NCBI GenBank assembly: GCA_902796465.1
Contig: CADBPK010000232.1
Location: 1 to 9,273, forward strand
Origin: an uncultured Erysipelotrichaceae bacterium
GTDB lineage: Bacteria; Bacillota_I; Bacilli_A; Erysipelotrichales; Erysipelotrichaceae
DNA length: 9,273 nucleotides
Direction: 5' to 3'
In this document: positions 1 through 6,560 of the stretch, piece by piece
Numbering within the stretch: position 1 is the first letter of the stretch
Layout of the letters: every line of letters begins with the position of its first letter
Translations under genes and position numbers: made by a program
The notes under the pieces: model-generated
The model's database searches: none
Told to the model about the DNA's origin: nothing
What the model saw: the letters and a program-made list of their open reading frames with translations, nothing else

Positions 1-434
1 ACATTCTCCAGGCCTTTGATCTCGGATATCTTTTTCTCCAGTTTGGCAGCGCAGTTGGCACAGTCAATACCTGTAATTGAGAAACGATAGGTAGCTTTCT
101 CTTCATGTTCATGGTTATGTTCGTGCTCATGATGATGTTCATGTTCATGGGAGTGGTCTTCATGATCGTGGTGATGTCCATGATGGTCATGATGCGCGTG
201 ATGATGCAGCTCCACGGCATATGACAGGCTGATCTCCGGCTCTTCTTCGATCATCGCGATCAGATACTGCTCTGCCTCCAGATATTCCCTGTCATGGTAT
301 ACGATCTGAAGCTTTTCGCTTTCCCAGTCAATTTCCGCTTCATCGATCCATTCGGTCTGACGGATCTTTGCTGCGATCTCTTCTGCGTGTTCCGCAGTTT
401 TGATTCCATGAATCCTGTATTCCTGGCGTTCCAT
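1..434 (-). CDS. Heavy-metal-translocating P1B-type ATPase, N-terminal fragment (3' end outside window)
   Basis: Only the first 144 residues are in the window; the reading frame is open across the left edge. The ATG at 434-432 follows an AGGTGAT ribosome site. Residues 1 to about 72 look like a metal-binding (HMA, ferredoxin-like) domain in predicted fold, but the position where CxxC is expected reads GIKTAEHAEE, so the metal-binding cysteines are absent. Residues 77-110 form a His-rich linker with 21 His among 34 residues, mixed with Asp and Glu. A second HMA domain begins near residue 117 with the classical GIDCANC motif (C125, C128) followed by AAKLEKK. This domain order is seen at the N-terminus of Cd/Zn/Pb-exporting ATPases (CadA/ZntA type), which pump soft metal ions out across the cytoplasmic membrane. 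The catalytic DKTGT and CPC motifs would lie outside the window, so the ATPase assignment is an inference from the N-terminus. A separate metal-binding protein or a Zn transporter is less likely. Confidence 0.75.
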   Translation of the reverse strand, partial: MERQEYRIHGIKTAEHAEEIAAKIRQTEWIDEAEIDWESEKLQIVYHDREYLEAEQYLIAMIEEEPEISLSYAVELHHHAHHDHHGHHHDHEDHSHEHEHHHEHEHNHEHEEKATYRFSITGIDCANCAAKLEKKISEIKGLEN

Positions 435-447
435 ATAATCACCTCAT

Positions 448-463
448 TTGAACAACTATTCAA
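448..463 (-). promoter_or_regulatory. Possible ArsR/SmtB-type operator in the ATPase promoter
   Basis: Read on the minus strand, this is TTGAA-N6-TTCAA, a perfect 5-bp inverted repeat containing TGAA-N6-TTCA, the core of many zinc/cadmium-responsive ArsR-family (CzrA/CadC-like) operators. It lies just downstream of the -10 box, over the expected transcription start, where a repressor would block initiation. Caution: on the plus strand the same bases include a tandem direct repeat, CAACTATT twice (453-468), so slippage could have made the symmetry by chance. No regulator gene is in the window. Confidence 0.35.
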
Positions 464-465
464 CT

Positions 466-497
466 ATTATACTATGCCTCCGTATGCATGGTGTCAA
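466..497 (-). promoter_or_regulatory. Promoter of the metal ATPase with a 20-bp spacer and internal dyad (MerR-like geometry)
   Basis: On the minus strand a perfect TTGACA (plus 492-497) and a perfect TATAAT (plus 466-471) are separated by 20 bp, 3 bp more than the usual 17. Promoters activated by MerR-family metal sensors have 19-20 bp spacers with a dyad between the two boxes. Here the spacer holds an imperfect dyad centred between 481 and 482: 8 of 11 positions are complementary over 471-492, including TATGC...GCAT-type arms. The promoter boxes are seen directly; the regulator class is inferred. Confidence 0.5.
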
Positions 498-505
498 TAT
501 GAAAA

Positions 506-532
506 ACAAAGAAAAAACAAGTCTGAGACTTG
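506..532 (-). terminator. Intrinsic terminator of the aminotransferase gene
   Basis: Directly after the TAA stop codon (plus 534-536), the minus strand reads CAAGTC-TCA-GACTTG, a 6-bp stem with a 3-nt loop (plus 518-532). It is followed by TTTTTTC and more T-rich sequence (plus 506-517). The stem is short but the U-tract is good. It separates the aminotransferase transcript from the metal ATPase promoter beyond it. Confidence 0.7.
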
Positions 533-533
533 C

Positions 534-1628
534 TTATCCAGTAATAACGCGGCAGATCTCATCCACTGTTTCCAGAGGCAGATCCGCATACATCGGCAGC
601 GTCAGTACCTGCCCTGCCAGCTTCCTGGCAACAGGTGTCTGTGACGCGTCGTAAATATCTTTATAGCATGTCATATCCGTTGTCAGCGGATAGAAGTATT
701 TTCTGGCTCCGAAATCGTTTTCCCTGAGTTTCTGAAATACTTCATCACGGGAATAGCGGTAACCGGAAAAGAACACCGGGTAATAGCAGTAATTAGGCTG
801 GACATCCTTCTGAAGCTCATTGACTGTGATGCCTTCAATTCCCTTCAGATGAGAATCGTATCTTTCCGCAACTGCCTTCCGCTTCGCGACCTCGCCGCTG
901 AAGTGACGGAGATTGCAGATGCCCATAGCTGCCTGGAATTCATTCATCTTGGCATTCCCGCCGACCGCGCAGCAGTCTTCGGTTCCGTGGATACCGAAAT
1001 TCTTGGCGTCATTCAGCTTCTGGATCAAGCTGTCATCCGCGAAGGATACAGCTCCGCCTTCAATGGTATTGAATACTTTTGTCGCATGGAAACTGAACAT
1101 CGAAGCGTCCCCGAAGCAGCCGGAGCTGACGCCCTTGTATTTCACACCGAATGCATGCGCTGCGTCATAGATCACTTTCAGGTTATGTTTTTTTGCTATA
1201 GCGGCGATCTTTTCCACATCGCACAGATTGCCGTATACATGCACCGGTACGATCGCCACGGTACGTTTTGTGATCAGGCTTTCTATCTGATCCGCATCGA
1301 TGGTGTAATCTTTCTCGTTCACATCACAGAACACAGGTTTCAGCCCGTTGCGCACGATCGCGTGTGTCGTGGAGATGAACGTAAACGGTGTTGTAATAAC
1401 TTCACTTCCCTCCGGAAAATTAAAAGCATGGATGGCTGCTTCCAGGGCGAGATGCCCGTTCGTGAACAGCGTGACATGGTTACAGCCGAAAAATTCCGTC
1501 AACTGTTTTTCCAGTGTCTGATGCTTAATCCCCATATTCGTCAGATGATGGGAATCCCAGAGTTCCCTGATCTCTTCACAGTATTCTTCAAAATCCGGCA
1601 TGGATGATCTTGTAACATTTATTCTCAT
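534..1628 (-). CDS. DegT/DnrJ/EryC1/StrS-family PLP aminotransferase (nucleotide-sugar aminotransferase-like)
   Basis: This is a fold-type I, PLP-dependent aminotransferase of 364 residues, a normal full length for the family. The Schiff-base lysine is K184 in FSFHATKVFNTIEGG. The PLP-ring aspartate is D155 in YDAAH, with H158 of the same motif also present. TNGHLALEAAI (residues 56-66) matches the phosphate-binding segment. The HATKVFNT form of the lysine motif is typical of members that aminate the 4-keto position of dTDP-4-keto-6-deoxyhexoses (VioA-like), but members acting on other sugars or cyclitols share it, so the substrate is unproven. An in-frame ATG lies 39 bases upstream; the start at 1628 is preferred because GGAGG sits 5 nt before it and residue MRINV aligns with usual family starts. 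The gene is divergent from the ATP-grasp operon and shares its 76-bp promoter region, which suggests a joint function. It has its own terminator. Confidence 0.9.
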   Translation of the reverse strand: MRINVTRSSMPDFEEYCEEIRELWDSHHLTNMGIKHQTLEKQLTEFFGCNHVTLFTNGHLALEAAIHAFNFPEGSEVITTPFTFISTTHAIVRNGLKPVFCDVNEKDYTIDADQIESLITKRTVAIVPVHVYGNLCDVEKIAAIAKKHNLKVIYDAAHAFGVKYKGVSSGCFGDASMFSFHATKVFNTIEGGAVSFADDSLIQKLNDAKNFGIHGTEDCCAVGGNAKMNEFQAAMGICNLRHFSGEVAKRKAVAERYDSHLKGIEGITVNELQKDVQPNYCYYPVFFSGYRYSRDEVFQKLRENDFGARKYFYPLTTDMTCYKDIYDASQTPVARKLAGQVLTLPMYADLPLETVDEICRVITG

Positions 1629-1704
1629 GAAAGCCTCCGCGTGGAAATCATATAAATTATAGAGCATTCACTGCTTTTTTTCAGTATAATTTACAAGGAA
1701 GAGA
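1629..1704. promoter_or_regulatory. Divergent promoter region between aminotransferase and ATP-grasp operon
   Basis: Two perfect TATAAT boxes point away from each other: minus strand at plus 1656-1661 (for the aminotransferase) and plus strand at 1685-1690 (for the ATP-grasp operon). They are separated by 23 bp, so the two promoters overlap and polymerases could not easily occupy both. Neither has a convincing TTGACA at 17 bp, which suggests weak basal activity or dependence on an activator. No clear operator dyad was found beyond the mirrored -10 boxes. The plus-strand -10 lies only 14 bp before the ATG at 1705, giving a very short leader. Confidence 0.5.
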
Positions 1705-2967
1705 ATGTGTATGAAACAGAAAAAAATACTGATACTCGGTGCCAATCCCGAGACTGTAAGCCTGATCAGAAAAGCACAGGAAATGGGCTTTTATACGGTT
1801 GTGACCGATTATAACCCGGATGCCTATGCCAAAAAATTCGCCGATCAGGGATTGAATATCAACGCTGTCGATGTAGATGCCCTGGAAGCCTGGGCGCTCA
1901 AAGAAAAACCGGACGGCATCCTTGTAGGTGTAGCGGAGGCGCTGCTGCCGGCATACTGCGAACTGTGCAGACGTCTGAACAAACCCTGCTATTCCACGAA
2001 GGAAGTATTCGACCTGATGGTCCGCAAGGATTTTTTCAAGGATGCCTGCAGAAAATACAATGTACCTACGATCCGGGAATTTGATCCGGATAAAAAAGAA
2101 GAGATCATCTATCCCGTGATCGTCAAGCCGGTAGACAGCTGTTCCTCCAAAGGCATCAGCGTATGCCGGAACGAAAAGGAACTGGAGGAAGCCATTCAGT
2201 ACGCGCTGTCGTATTCCGCTTCCGGAAAGTACATCATCGAAGAATTTATGACCGGGGACGAAGTGATCTCCTATTACGTTATGCAGGACGGGAATCCCAT
2301 ATTCGTTGGCATGTGCGACCGTTATACCGCCCGTGTCAATGATCATTCGGCACAGCTGCCGAATGCCTATATCTTCCCTTCCCGCTACATCGATTCCTAT
2401 ATCGAACACAGCGATGAAGCGATCCGGAATATGATCCGTGCCCTGCATCTGGACAACGGTTCCATCTTTTTCCAGTGCTTTGTGGACAAAGACGGCATCG
2501 TCCGCGCATACGAACCGGGCTACCGCCTGAACGGTGCGCAGGAACATCTGATCCTTTCAAAGGTATCCGGCATTGACGCCAAGGAGATCTATATCAACTA
2601 TGCGGTCACCGGCAAAGTCAGCGACAGGGATCTTTCCCTGCTGGGCAATCCGAAGCACAAAGAAATTTGCTGCAAGCTTTCACCGCTGGTCAGACTGGGT
2701 AAGATCAGATCCATTGAAGGGCTGCAGGAAATCGCGGCGCTCAGGGATGTCGTATCCGTTAACCCGAGTTATGAAGACGGTGACACTGTCACCGGTGAAG
2801 GTACTTTGAAACAGATCGTCTGCCGCTTCTTCATCGTCAGCGAATCCAAAGAAGATCTCATTCATACGATCGAGGAGATCTACCGGCTGCTGAAAGTGAC
2901 GGACGAAGACGGCGAAGATATGCTGATCGGATATTTTGATACGGATCTGATCCGCAGCCGTTATTAA
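1705..2967 (+). CDS. ATP-grasp domain carboxylate-amine ligase
   Basis: A 420-residue ATP-grasp enzyme of the kind that activates a carboxylate as an acyl-phosphate and joins it to an amine, releasing ADP. The N-terminal Rossmann-like domain starts KILILGANPETV (7-18). The ATP-grasp core has K108 in VRKDFFKDAC, K141 in VIVKPVDSCSSKG with the glycine-containing loop, the adenine-binding hinge IIEEF (177-181), and a metal-site segment AYEPGYRLNG (268-277) with E270 and R274. The C-terminal 120 residues form the usual lid/extension seen in PurK- and carboxylase-like relatives. AGGAA lies 5 nt before the ATG at 1705; a second ATG two codons later (1711) is possible. It is the first gene of a three-gene operon, and its stop codon overlaps or abuts the ribosome site of the next gene. 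It is too diverged from purine or peptidoglycan ligases to name the substrates. Coupling a small acid to an amine made by the aminotransferase is an inference. Confidence 0.85.
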   Translation: MCMKQKKILILGANPETVSLIRKAQEMGFYTVVTDYNPDAYAKKFADQGLNINAVDVDALEAWALKEKPDGILVGVAEALLPAYCELCRRLNKPCYSTKEVFDLMVRKDFFKDACRKYNVPTIREFDPDKKEEIIYPVIVKPVDSCSSKGISVCRNEKELEEAIQYALSYSASGKYIIEEFMTGDEVISYYVMQDGNPIFVGMCDRYTARVNDHSAQLPNAYIFPSRYIDSYIEHSDEAIRNMIRALHLDNGSIFFQCFVDKDGIVRAYEPGYRLNGAQEHLILSKVSGIDAKEIYINYAVTGKVSDRDLSLLGNPKHKEICCKLSPLVRLGKIRSIEGLQEIAALRDVVSVNPSYEDGDTVTGEGTLKQIVCRFFIVSESKEDLIHTIEEIYRLLKVTDEDGEDMLIGYFDTDLIRSRY

Positions 2968-2973
2968 TGGAGG
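2968..2973 (+). promoter_or_regulatory. Ribosome binding site deciding the start of the fusion gene
   Basis: TGGAGG begins one base after the ATP-grasp stop codon and lies 5 nt before ATG 2979. The in-frame ATG at 2967, which overlaps the stop codon as TAATG, has no ribosome site, so 2979 is the better start. The arrangement indicates translational coupling. Confidence 0.75.
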
Positions 2974-2978
2974 CATTT

Positions 2979-5189
2979 ATGAATTCTAATATTGCATTGA
3001 TCGGACTCGGTGCGATCGGCGCACCGATCGCGCATAAACTGTTTCAGACTTACGGCTCCCGTTTCGGTGTCGTGCTGAGCGGGGAACGCCGGGAAGACTT
3101 TGAAGCGAATGATGTCCGGATCAACAGCGAACCGTTCACGCCTTCCGTCTTTTCTTCAAAAGAGGAAGCGGATGACAACATTGAACTGCTGATCCTGTGC
3201 ATCAAGAACTATGACCTGAAATCCTCCCTGCCGGATGTGCAGAGGATCGTCGGAAAGAATACTGTGATCCTGCCGCTGCAGAACGGCATCGCCGCGTTCC
3301 GTTTCTACCGGGAACAGTTTCCTGAAAATATCGTGATCGAAGGATTCGTACAGGGTCCCAACACAGAGATCAACGGATATGAATATGTCTATTCCAATCC
3401 CGGTGCCGTGCATATCGGTACAAGCACCGAAGCATGGAAAGATACCGCCGTGCATGTCTATGAACTGCTGAAAAACGCAGGCATCGATATTACATTTGAA
3501 GAGAACATCAAAAAGAGAGTCTGGAAAAAATGGATGCTGAATGTAGCGGGGAACAGCGTTACGGCATTGACCGGCGCGGACTATTCCCTGTTCAAGATCT
3601 ACCGGGACCTGCAGATCATCTGTGAAAAAGCCATGCAGGAATTCCTGACAGTCGCCCATGCGGAAAATGTGGATCTGACAGAAAAGGACATCCAGGATAC
3701 CATGGACTACTATATTTCCTACCTCGGCGGGAAAAAGACCAGTATGCTGGTGGACGTACTGAATGAAAGAAAAACAGAAAACGATTATCTGGCCGGAACG
3801 ATCCTGCAGATCGCAGCCCAGCACGGCATTGAATGCCCGATCATCAGTACCCTTTACTACCTGATGGAAGTCAAGGAAGAAGTATATATGGAAAAGAAAG
3901 GTGTGATAGCTATGAAGAGTATCTTTACCGAAGGCGTGGAATACAGCGATGCCCTGCGCGTCCACATGAATGATATCGTTGGAAAAATGGAAAGCAAAGA
4001 ATTTGCCGAAAAGATCAATAAGGAACATATGACAGATGAGCTCCAGGCACATCTGCAGTATGTGACAGAGAATTCCGGATACTATAAACATCTGAAAAAA
4101 GATGTACTGAAACTGACGGATTTCCCGGTCATGAACAAAACGCTGCTGAACGAAAACTATAATGACATCCTGATCCATTCCTTTGACCGGATCAAGACCC
4201 ACAAGATGCATACAAGCGGATCAACAGGCATTCCGTTTACCGTTGTGCAGGATCTGGCAAAGAGAGAACGTCATCTGGCAGACCTGAAATATTTCGGCGC
4301 GCTGGCCGGATACGCGGATCACGATCCGATGTGCTATCTGCGAGCCAAGCCGACAGCCACCCCTGCCCAACAGGAACGCGACAATATCTGGCAGCTGGAT
4401 ATCACGAATCTCAGTGCCCGCAACCTCACGGATTACTACCATGTCATGGTGGAGAAAAAATGTACAGCGCTGATCGCCTATCCTTCCACGCTGGAAACTG
4501 CTGTCACATACTGGTCAAAGCATTTCAAGAATGATTCCTGCATCCGCACGATCATTTCCACATCCGAGACCCTGACGGATGAAGTACGCGATAAGCTGCA
4601 TGCATTCTTCGGGGAGACAGTCGGCATCTATGCCAGATATTCCAACACCGAACAGGGTATTCTCGGTCAGGAATACGGCGAAAACGGCGTATACCGCCTG
4701 AACTGGGCAAGCTATTATTTCGAGATCCTGAAACTGGAATCCGATGAACCGGCAGAGGACGGTGAACTGGGCAGGATCGTGATCACGGATATCTACAACA
4801 AGGCATTCCCGATGATCCGTTATGACACAGGCGATGTCGGCATCATGAAAGTATTGGCGGAAGATGAGCTTCCGGTCATTACCGATCTGTTCGGCAGAAG
4901 AATGGATCTGATCTATGACGTGAACGGCGAAGTCGTTTCACCGTTCCTGCTCTGCCGTACGATGCGTCTGACAAGCGGGATCGAGCAGTGGCAGTTCATC
5001 CAGGAAGACAAAACGAATTACACGCTGAAGATCACGACCAATGACGGCAGCCGTCCGACACTGGACAAGGAAATGGAAGACTTCCATAGAACACTGGGAG
5101 AAGGATCCCATGTTGTGATCGAATACGTCCAGGAGATCCCGGTCATGAACTCCCTGAAGAGAAAACTGATCGTCTCCAATCTCAAATAA
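2979..5189 (+). CDS. Fusion: ketopantoate reductase-type dehydrogenase + PaaK/CapK-type adenylate-forming ligase
   Basis: The protein has 736 residues in two domains. Residues 1 to about 307 are a full-length ApbA/PanE-family reductase. They contain the NAD(P)-binding loop GLGAIGAPIA (9-18), K76 in LCIKNYD, N102 in LQNGI, the expected catalytic lysine region VWKKWMLN (181-188), and the C-terminal SMLVD...TEN block (S255, D259, E267). All residues expected for 2-oxoacid reduction by NADPH are present. Residues 312-736 are an adenylate-forming ligase of the PaaK/CapK/coenzyme F390 synthetase class. This domain shows TSGSTG (412-417), YSNTE (554-558), YDTGD (615-619), GRRMD (639-643) and a C-terminal lysine near K727. 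Such enzymes make an acyl-AMP and then an acyl thioester or amide. The fusion suggests the reductase product is the ligase substrate, but that is inference. Oddly, the junction carries an internal ribosome site and ATG at 3912, with out-of-frame stop codons just before it, so the fusion may be recent or an artefact. The architecture is one I do not know as a common family. Confidence 0.85.
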   Translation: MNSNIALIGLGAIGAPIAHKLFQTYGSRFGVVLSGERREDFEANDVRINSEPFTPSVFSSKEEADDNIELLILCIKNYDLKSSLPDVQRIVGKNTVILPLQNGIAAFRFYREQFPENIVIEGFVQGPNTEINGYEYVYSNPGAVHIGTSTEAWKDTAVHVYELLKNAGIDITFEENIKKRVWKKWMLNVAGNSVTALTGADYSLFKIYRDLQIICEKAMQEFLTVAHAENVDLTEKDIQDTMDYYISYLGGKKTSMLVDVLNERKTENDYLAGTILQIAAQHGIECPIISTLYYLMEVKEEVYMEKKGVIAMKSIFTEGVEYSDALRVHMNDIVGKMESKEFAEKINKEHMTDELQAHLQYVTENSGYYKHLKKDVLKLTDFPVMNKTLLNENYNDILIHSFDRIKTHKMHTSGSTGIPFTVVQDLAKRERHLADLKYFGALAGYADHDPMCYLRAKPTATPAQQERDNIWQLDITNLSARNLTDYYHVMVEKKCTALIAYPSTLETAVTYWSKHFKNDSCIRTIISTSETLTDEVRDKLHAFFGETVGIYARYSNTEQGILGQEYGENGVYRLNWASYYFEILKLESDEPAEDGELGRIVITDIYNKAFPMIRYDTGDVGIMKVLAEDELPVITDLFGRRMDLIYDVNGEVVSPFLLCRTMRLTSGIEQWQFIQEDKTNYTLKITTNDGSRPTLDKEMEDFHRTLGEGSHVVIEYVQEIPVMNSLKRKLIVSNLK
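3897..3914 (+). promoter_or_regulatory. Internal ribosome site and start codon at the reductase-ligase junction
   Basis: AAAGGTG (3897-3903) lies 8 nt before an in-frame ATG (3912-3914), which begins the ligase half with MKSIFTEG. A free ligase of 425 residues could be made from here, close to the 423 residues of the paralogue in the next gene. In the +1 frame the bases 3904-3909 read TGA TAG, where a separate reductase gene would be expected to end. See the finding on the fusion. Confidence 0.6.
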
Positions 5190-5194
5190 AGGAG
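5190..5194 (+). promoter_or_regulatory. Ribosome binding site of the second ligase
   Basis: AGGAG starts immediately after the TAA stop codon of the fusion gene and ends 6 nt before ATG 5201. The 11-base gap between the genes implies one transcript and probable translational coupling. Confidence 0.8.
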
Positions 5195-5200
5195 CTCACG

Positions 5201-6472
5201 ATGAAAACACTCAGAGAAGAAGCTTTCTATCTGGAAGATGTTGAAACCAACCGCGGCATGATCGCCCACCAGCTGGAAGAAACCATGACCGTCATGGATG
5301 ATCCCTCCTGCGGCATCCGGGAGAACAGGCTGAATGAACTGCTGATGCACGCTGTCACATTTTCTGATTTCTATAAACCATACGCGGACTACAAGTCCCT
5401 GTATGACTTCCCGGTCGTGAACAAGACGATCCTGAAAGAGCATATGGAAGAAAATACCGTATCCTATCTCGCGGACAGAAAGGATTCGGTCAAAAGAAAA
5501 ACCAGCGGTTCCACCGGCACGCCATTCGGTGTCCCCTGGGATCACAGAAAATGGAGCAAGGCTGCCGCTGACCTGAAGTACTTCTCCTATATGGCAGGTG
5601 CGGGATTCTCCGGCAGGATCGTCCAGATGGTCGTCCTGCATAACAAACTGCCGCTTGCCCAGCAGATCAAAACAAATGTCTATTATGTCTATGCGGACTA
5701 TCTCGATGACGAGAACTGTCTGCGTATGTATAAGGAGATCGAGGAACTGAACCCTATCCTCCTGATCGGTACCGCTTATATCCTGGATGCCCTGGCAGAT
5801 TACCTGGTAAGACATCCGGAACTGAAGACTTCCATCCATCTCAACGGCATCGTCCCGACAGCCCAGGCTGTGGATGAAAAGACAAAAAAGACCCTGCGTG
5901 AATTCTACCAGGCGCCTGTTTACTGCAGATACCGCTGTGAGGAAGTCGGCGCCATTGCCATCGAAGACGGCACAGGCAACGGATACCGCCTCAACGAAGC
6001 CAGCCTGTTTGTAGAGATCCTGAAAATGGACAGCGATGAGCCGGCAGAGGAAGGCGAGATCGGCAGAGTGGTAATTACGGACTTCTTCAGTCATGCCTTC
6101 CCGATGATACGTTATGATATCGGCGACCTGGCTTCATATAAGACCGTGGACGGGAAAATGTACCTGAATGAACTCGTCGGCAAGGCAAACGACCTGCTGT
6201 ACGCAACAGACGGAACACCTACCTCCCCGACCATGTACCGCTTCTTCATGTACAACTACTTCACTGTCAAGCAGTATCAGATCATCCAGAATACCTTGAA
6301 GGACTTCGTCATGATCCTGAATACGACAGATCATTCCCTGGAAGCGGATATTACGGAAAAGATGAAGGAGATCTTCGGCGATGATATGAACCTGACATTT
6401 GAGTATGTCGATGAGATCCCGAAGCTCAGGAGCGGAAAGACCCGCATCTCCGTCTGCAATATTCAGTTCTAA
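5201..6472 (+). CDS. PaaK/CapK-type adenylate-forming ligase, stand-alone paralogue
   Basis: A 423-residue AMP-forming carboxylate activator of the phenylacetate-CoA ligase/CapK class, with no fused domain. It has the ATP loop TSGSTG (101-106), the aromatic-acidic motif YRCEE (244-248), YDIGD (305-309) with the ribose-binding aspartate, and the C-terminal catalytic lysine K413 in RSGKTR. The usual GRxxD hinge motif reads GKAND (327-331), a conservative Arg-to-Lys change not found in the upstream paralogue. It aligns along its whole length with the ligase half of the preceding protein, sharing DLKYF, YRLN, ILK.DSDEPAE.GE.GR and FPMIRYD. The pair therefore arose by tandem duplication and divergence. 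The poorly conserved middle part (about 130-220) is where substrate pockets lie in this class, so the two probably activate different acids. No carrier protein gene follows, so CoA, an amine or a diffusible acyl-AMP is the likely acceptor. It is the last gene of the operon, followed by a strong terminator. Confidence 0.88.
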   Translation: MKTLREEAFYLEDVETNRGMIAHQLEETMTVMDDPSCGIRENRLNELLMHAVTFSDFYKPYADYKSLYDFPVVNKTILKEHMEENTVSYLADRKDSVKRKTSGSTGTPFGVPWDHRKWSKAAADLKYFSYMAGAGFSGRIVQMVVLHNKLPLAQQIKTNVYYVYADYLDDENCLRMYKEIEELNPILLIGTAYILDALADYLVRHPELKTSIHLNGIVPTAQAVDEKTKKTLREFYQAPVYCRYRCEEVGAIAIEDGTGNGYRLNEASLFVEILKMDSDEPAEEGEIGRVVITDFFSHAFPMIRYDIGDLASYKTVDGKMYLNELVGKANDLLYATDGTPTSPTMYRFFMYNYFTVKQYQIIQNTLKDFVMILNTTDHSLEADITEKMKEIFGDDMNLTFEYVDEIPKLRSGKTRISVCNIQF

Positions 6473-6477
6473 CAGTC

Positions 6478-6510
6478 AAACAGGCTGTCCTTAACGGACA
6501 GCCTGTTTTT
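6478..6510 (+). terminator. Strong intrinsic terminator of the ATP-grasp/ligase operon
   Basis: A 13-bp perfect stem (AAACAGGCTGTCC with GGACAGCCTGTTT) and a 5-nt TTAAC loop begin 6 bases after the stop codon; the stem runs into TTTTT (6506-6510). The convergent antiporter gene ends 50 bases further on. In the minus direction the hairpin is followed only by TTTGACTG, so it would terminate that transcript less efficiently. Confidence 0.9.
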
Positions 6511-6560
6511 CATGATACGCACATAGCGGCATGACGGCGGGAACGTACTGCTGTTTGGCA

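Noticed and set aside
105..209. CAT/ATG-rich repetitive stretch looking like a simple-sequence repeat
   Set aside because: It is explained by the His-rich coding linker; histidine codons mix CAT and CAC and are interrupted by Asp and Glu, so it is not a separate repeat element.
849..1607. 252-codon plus-strand open frame opposite the aminotransferase
   Set aside because: It lies wholly antisense to a well-supported enzyme gene, has no ribosome site, and its Cys/His/Phe-rich composition is typical of reverse-strand shadows.
3156..4211. 351-codon minus-strand frame opposite the fusion gene
   Set aside because: Its composition (rich in Phe, His, Ile, Gln) reflects the complementary strand of the real gene; no start signal or family resemblance.
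5018..6094. 358-codon minus-strand frame crossing the fusion/second ligase boundary
   Set aside because: It spans two real plus-strand genes and their ribosome site and has no recognisable domain or start signal.
6478..6510. Perfect inverted repeat as a possible transposon end or recombination site
   Set aside because: Its place just after a stop codon, its 5-nt loop and its T-run fit an intrinsic terminator, and no second copy was seen in the window.
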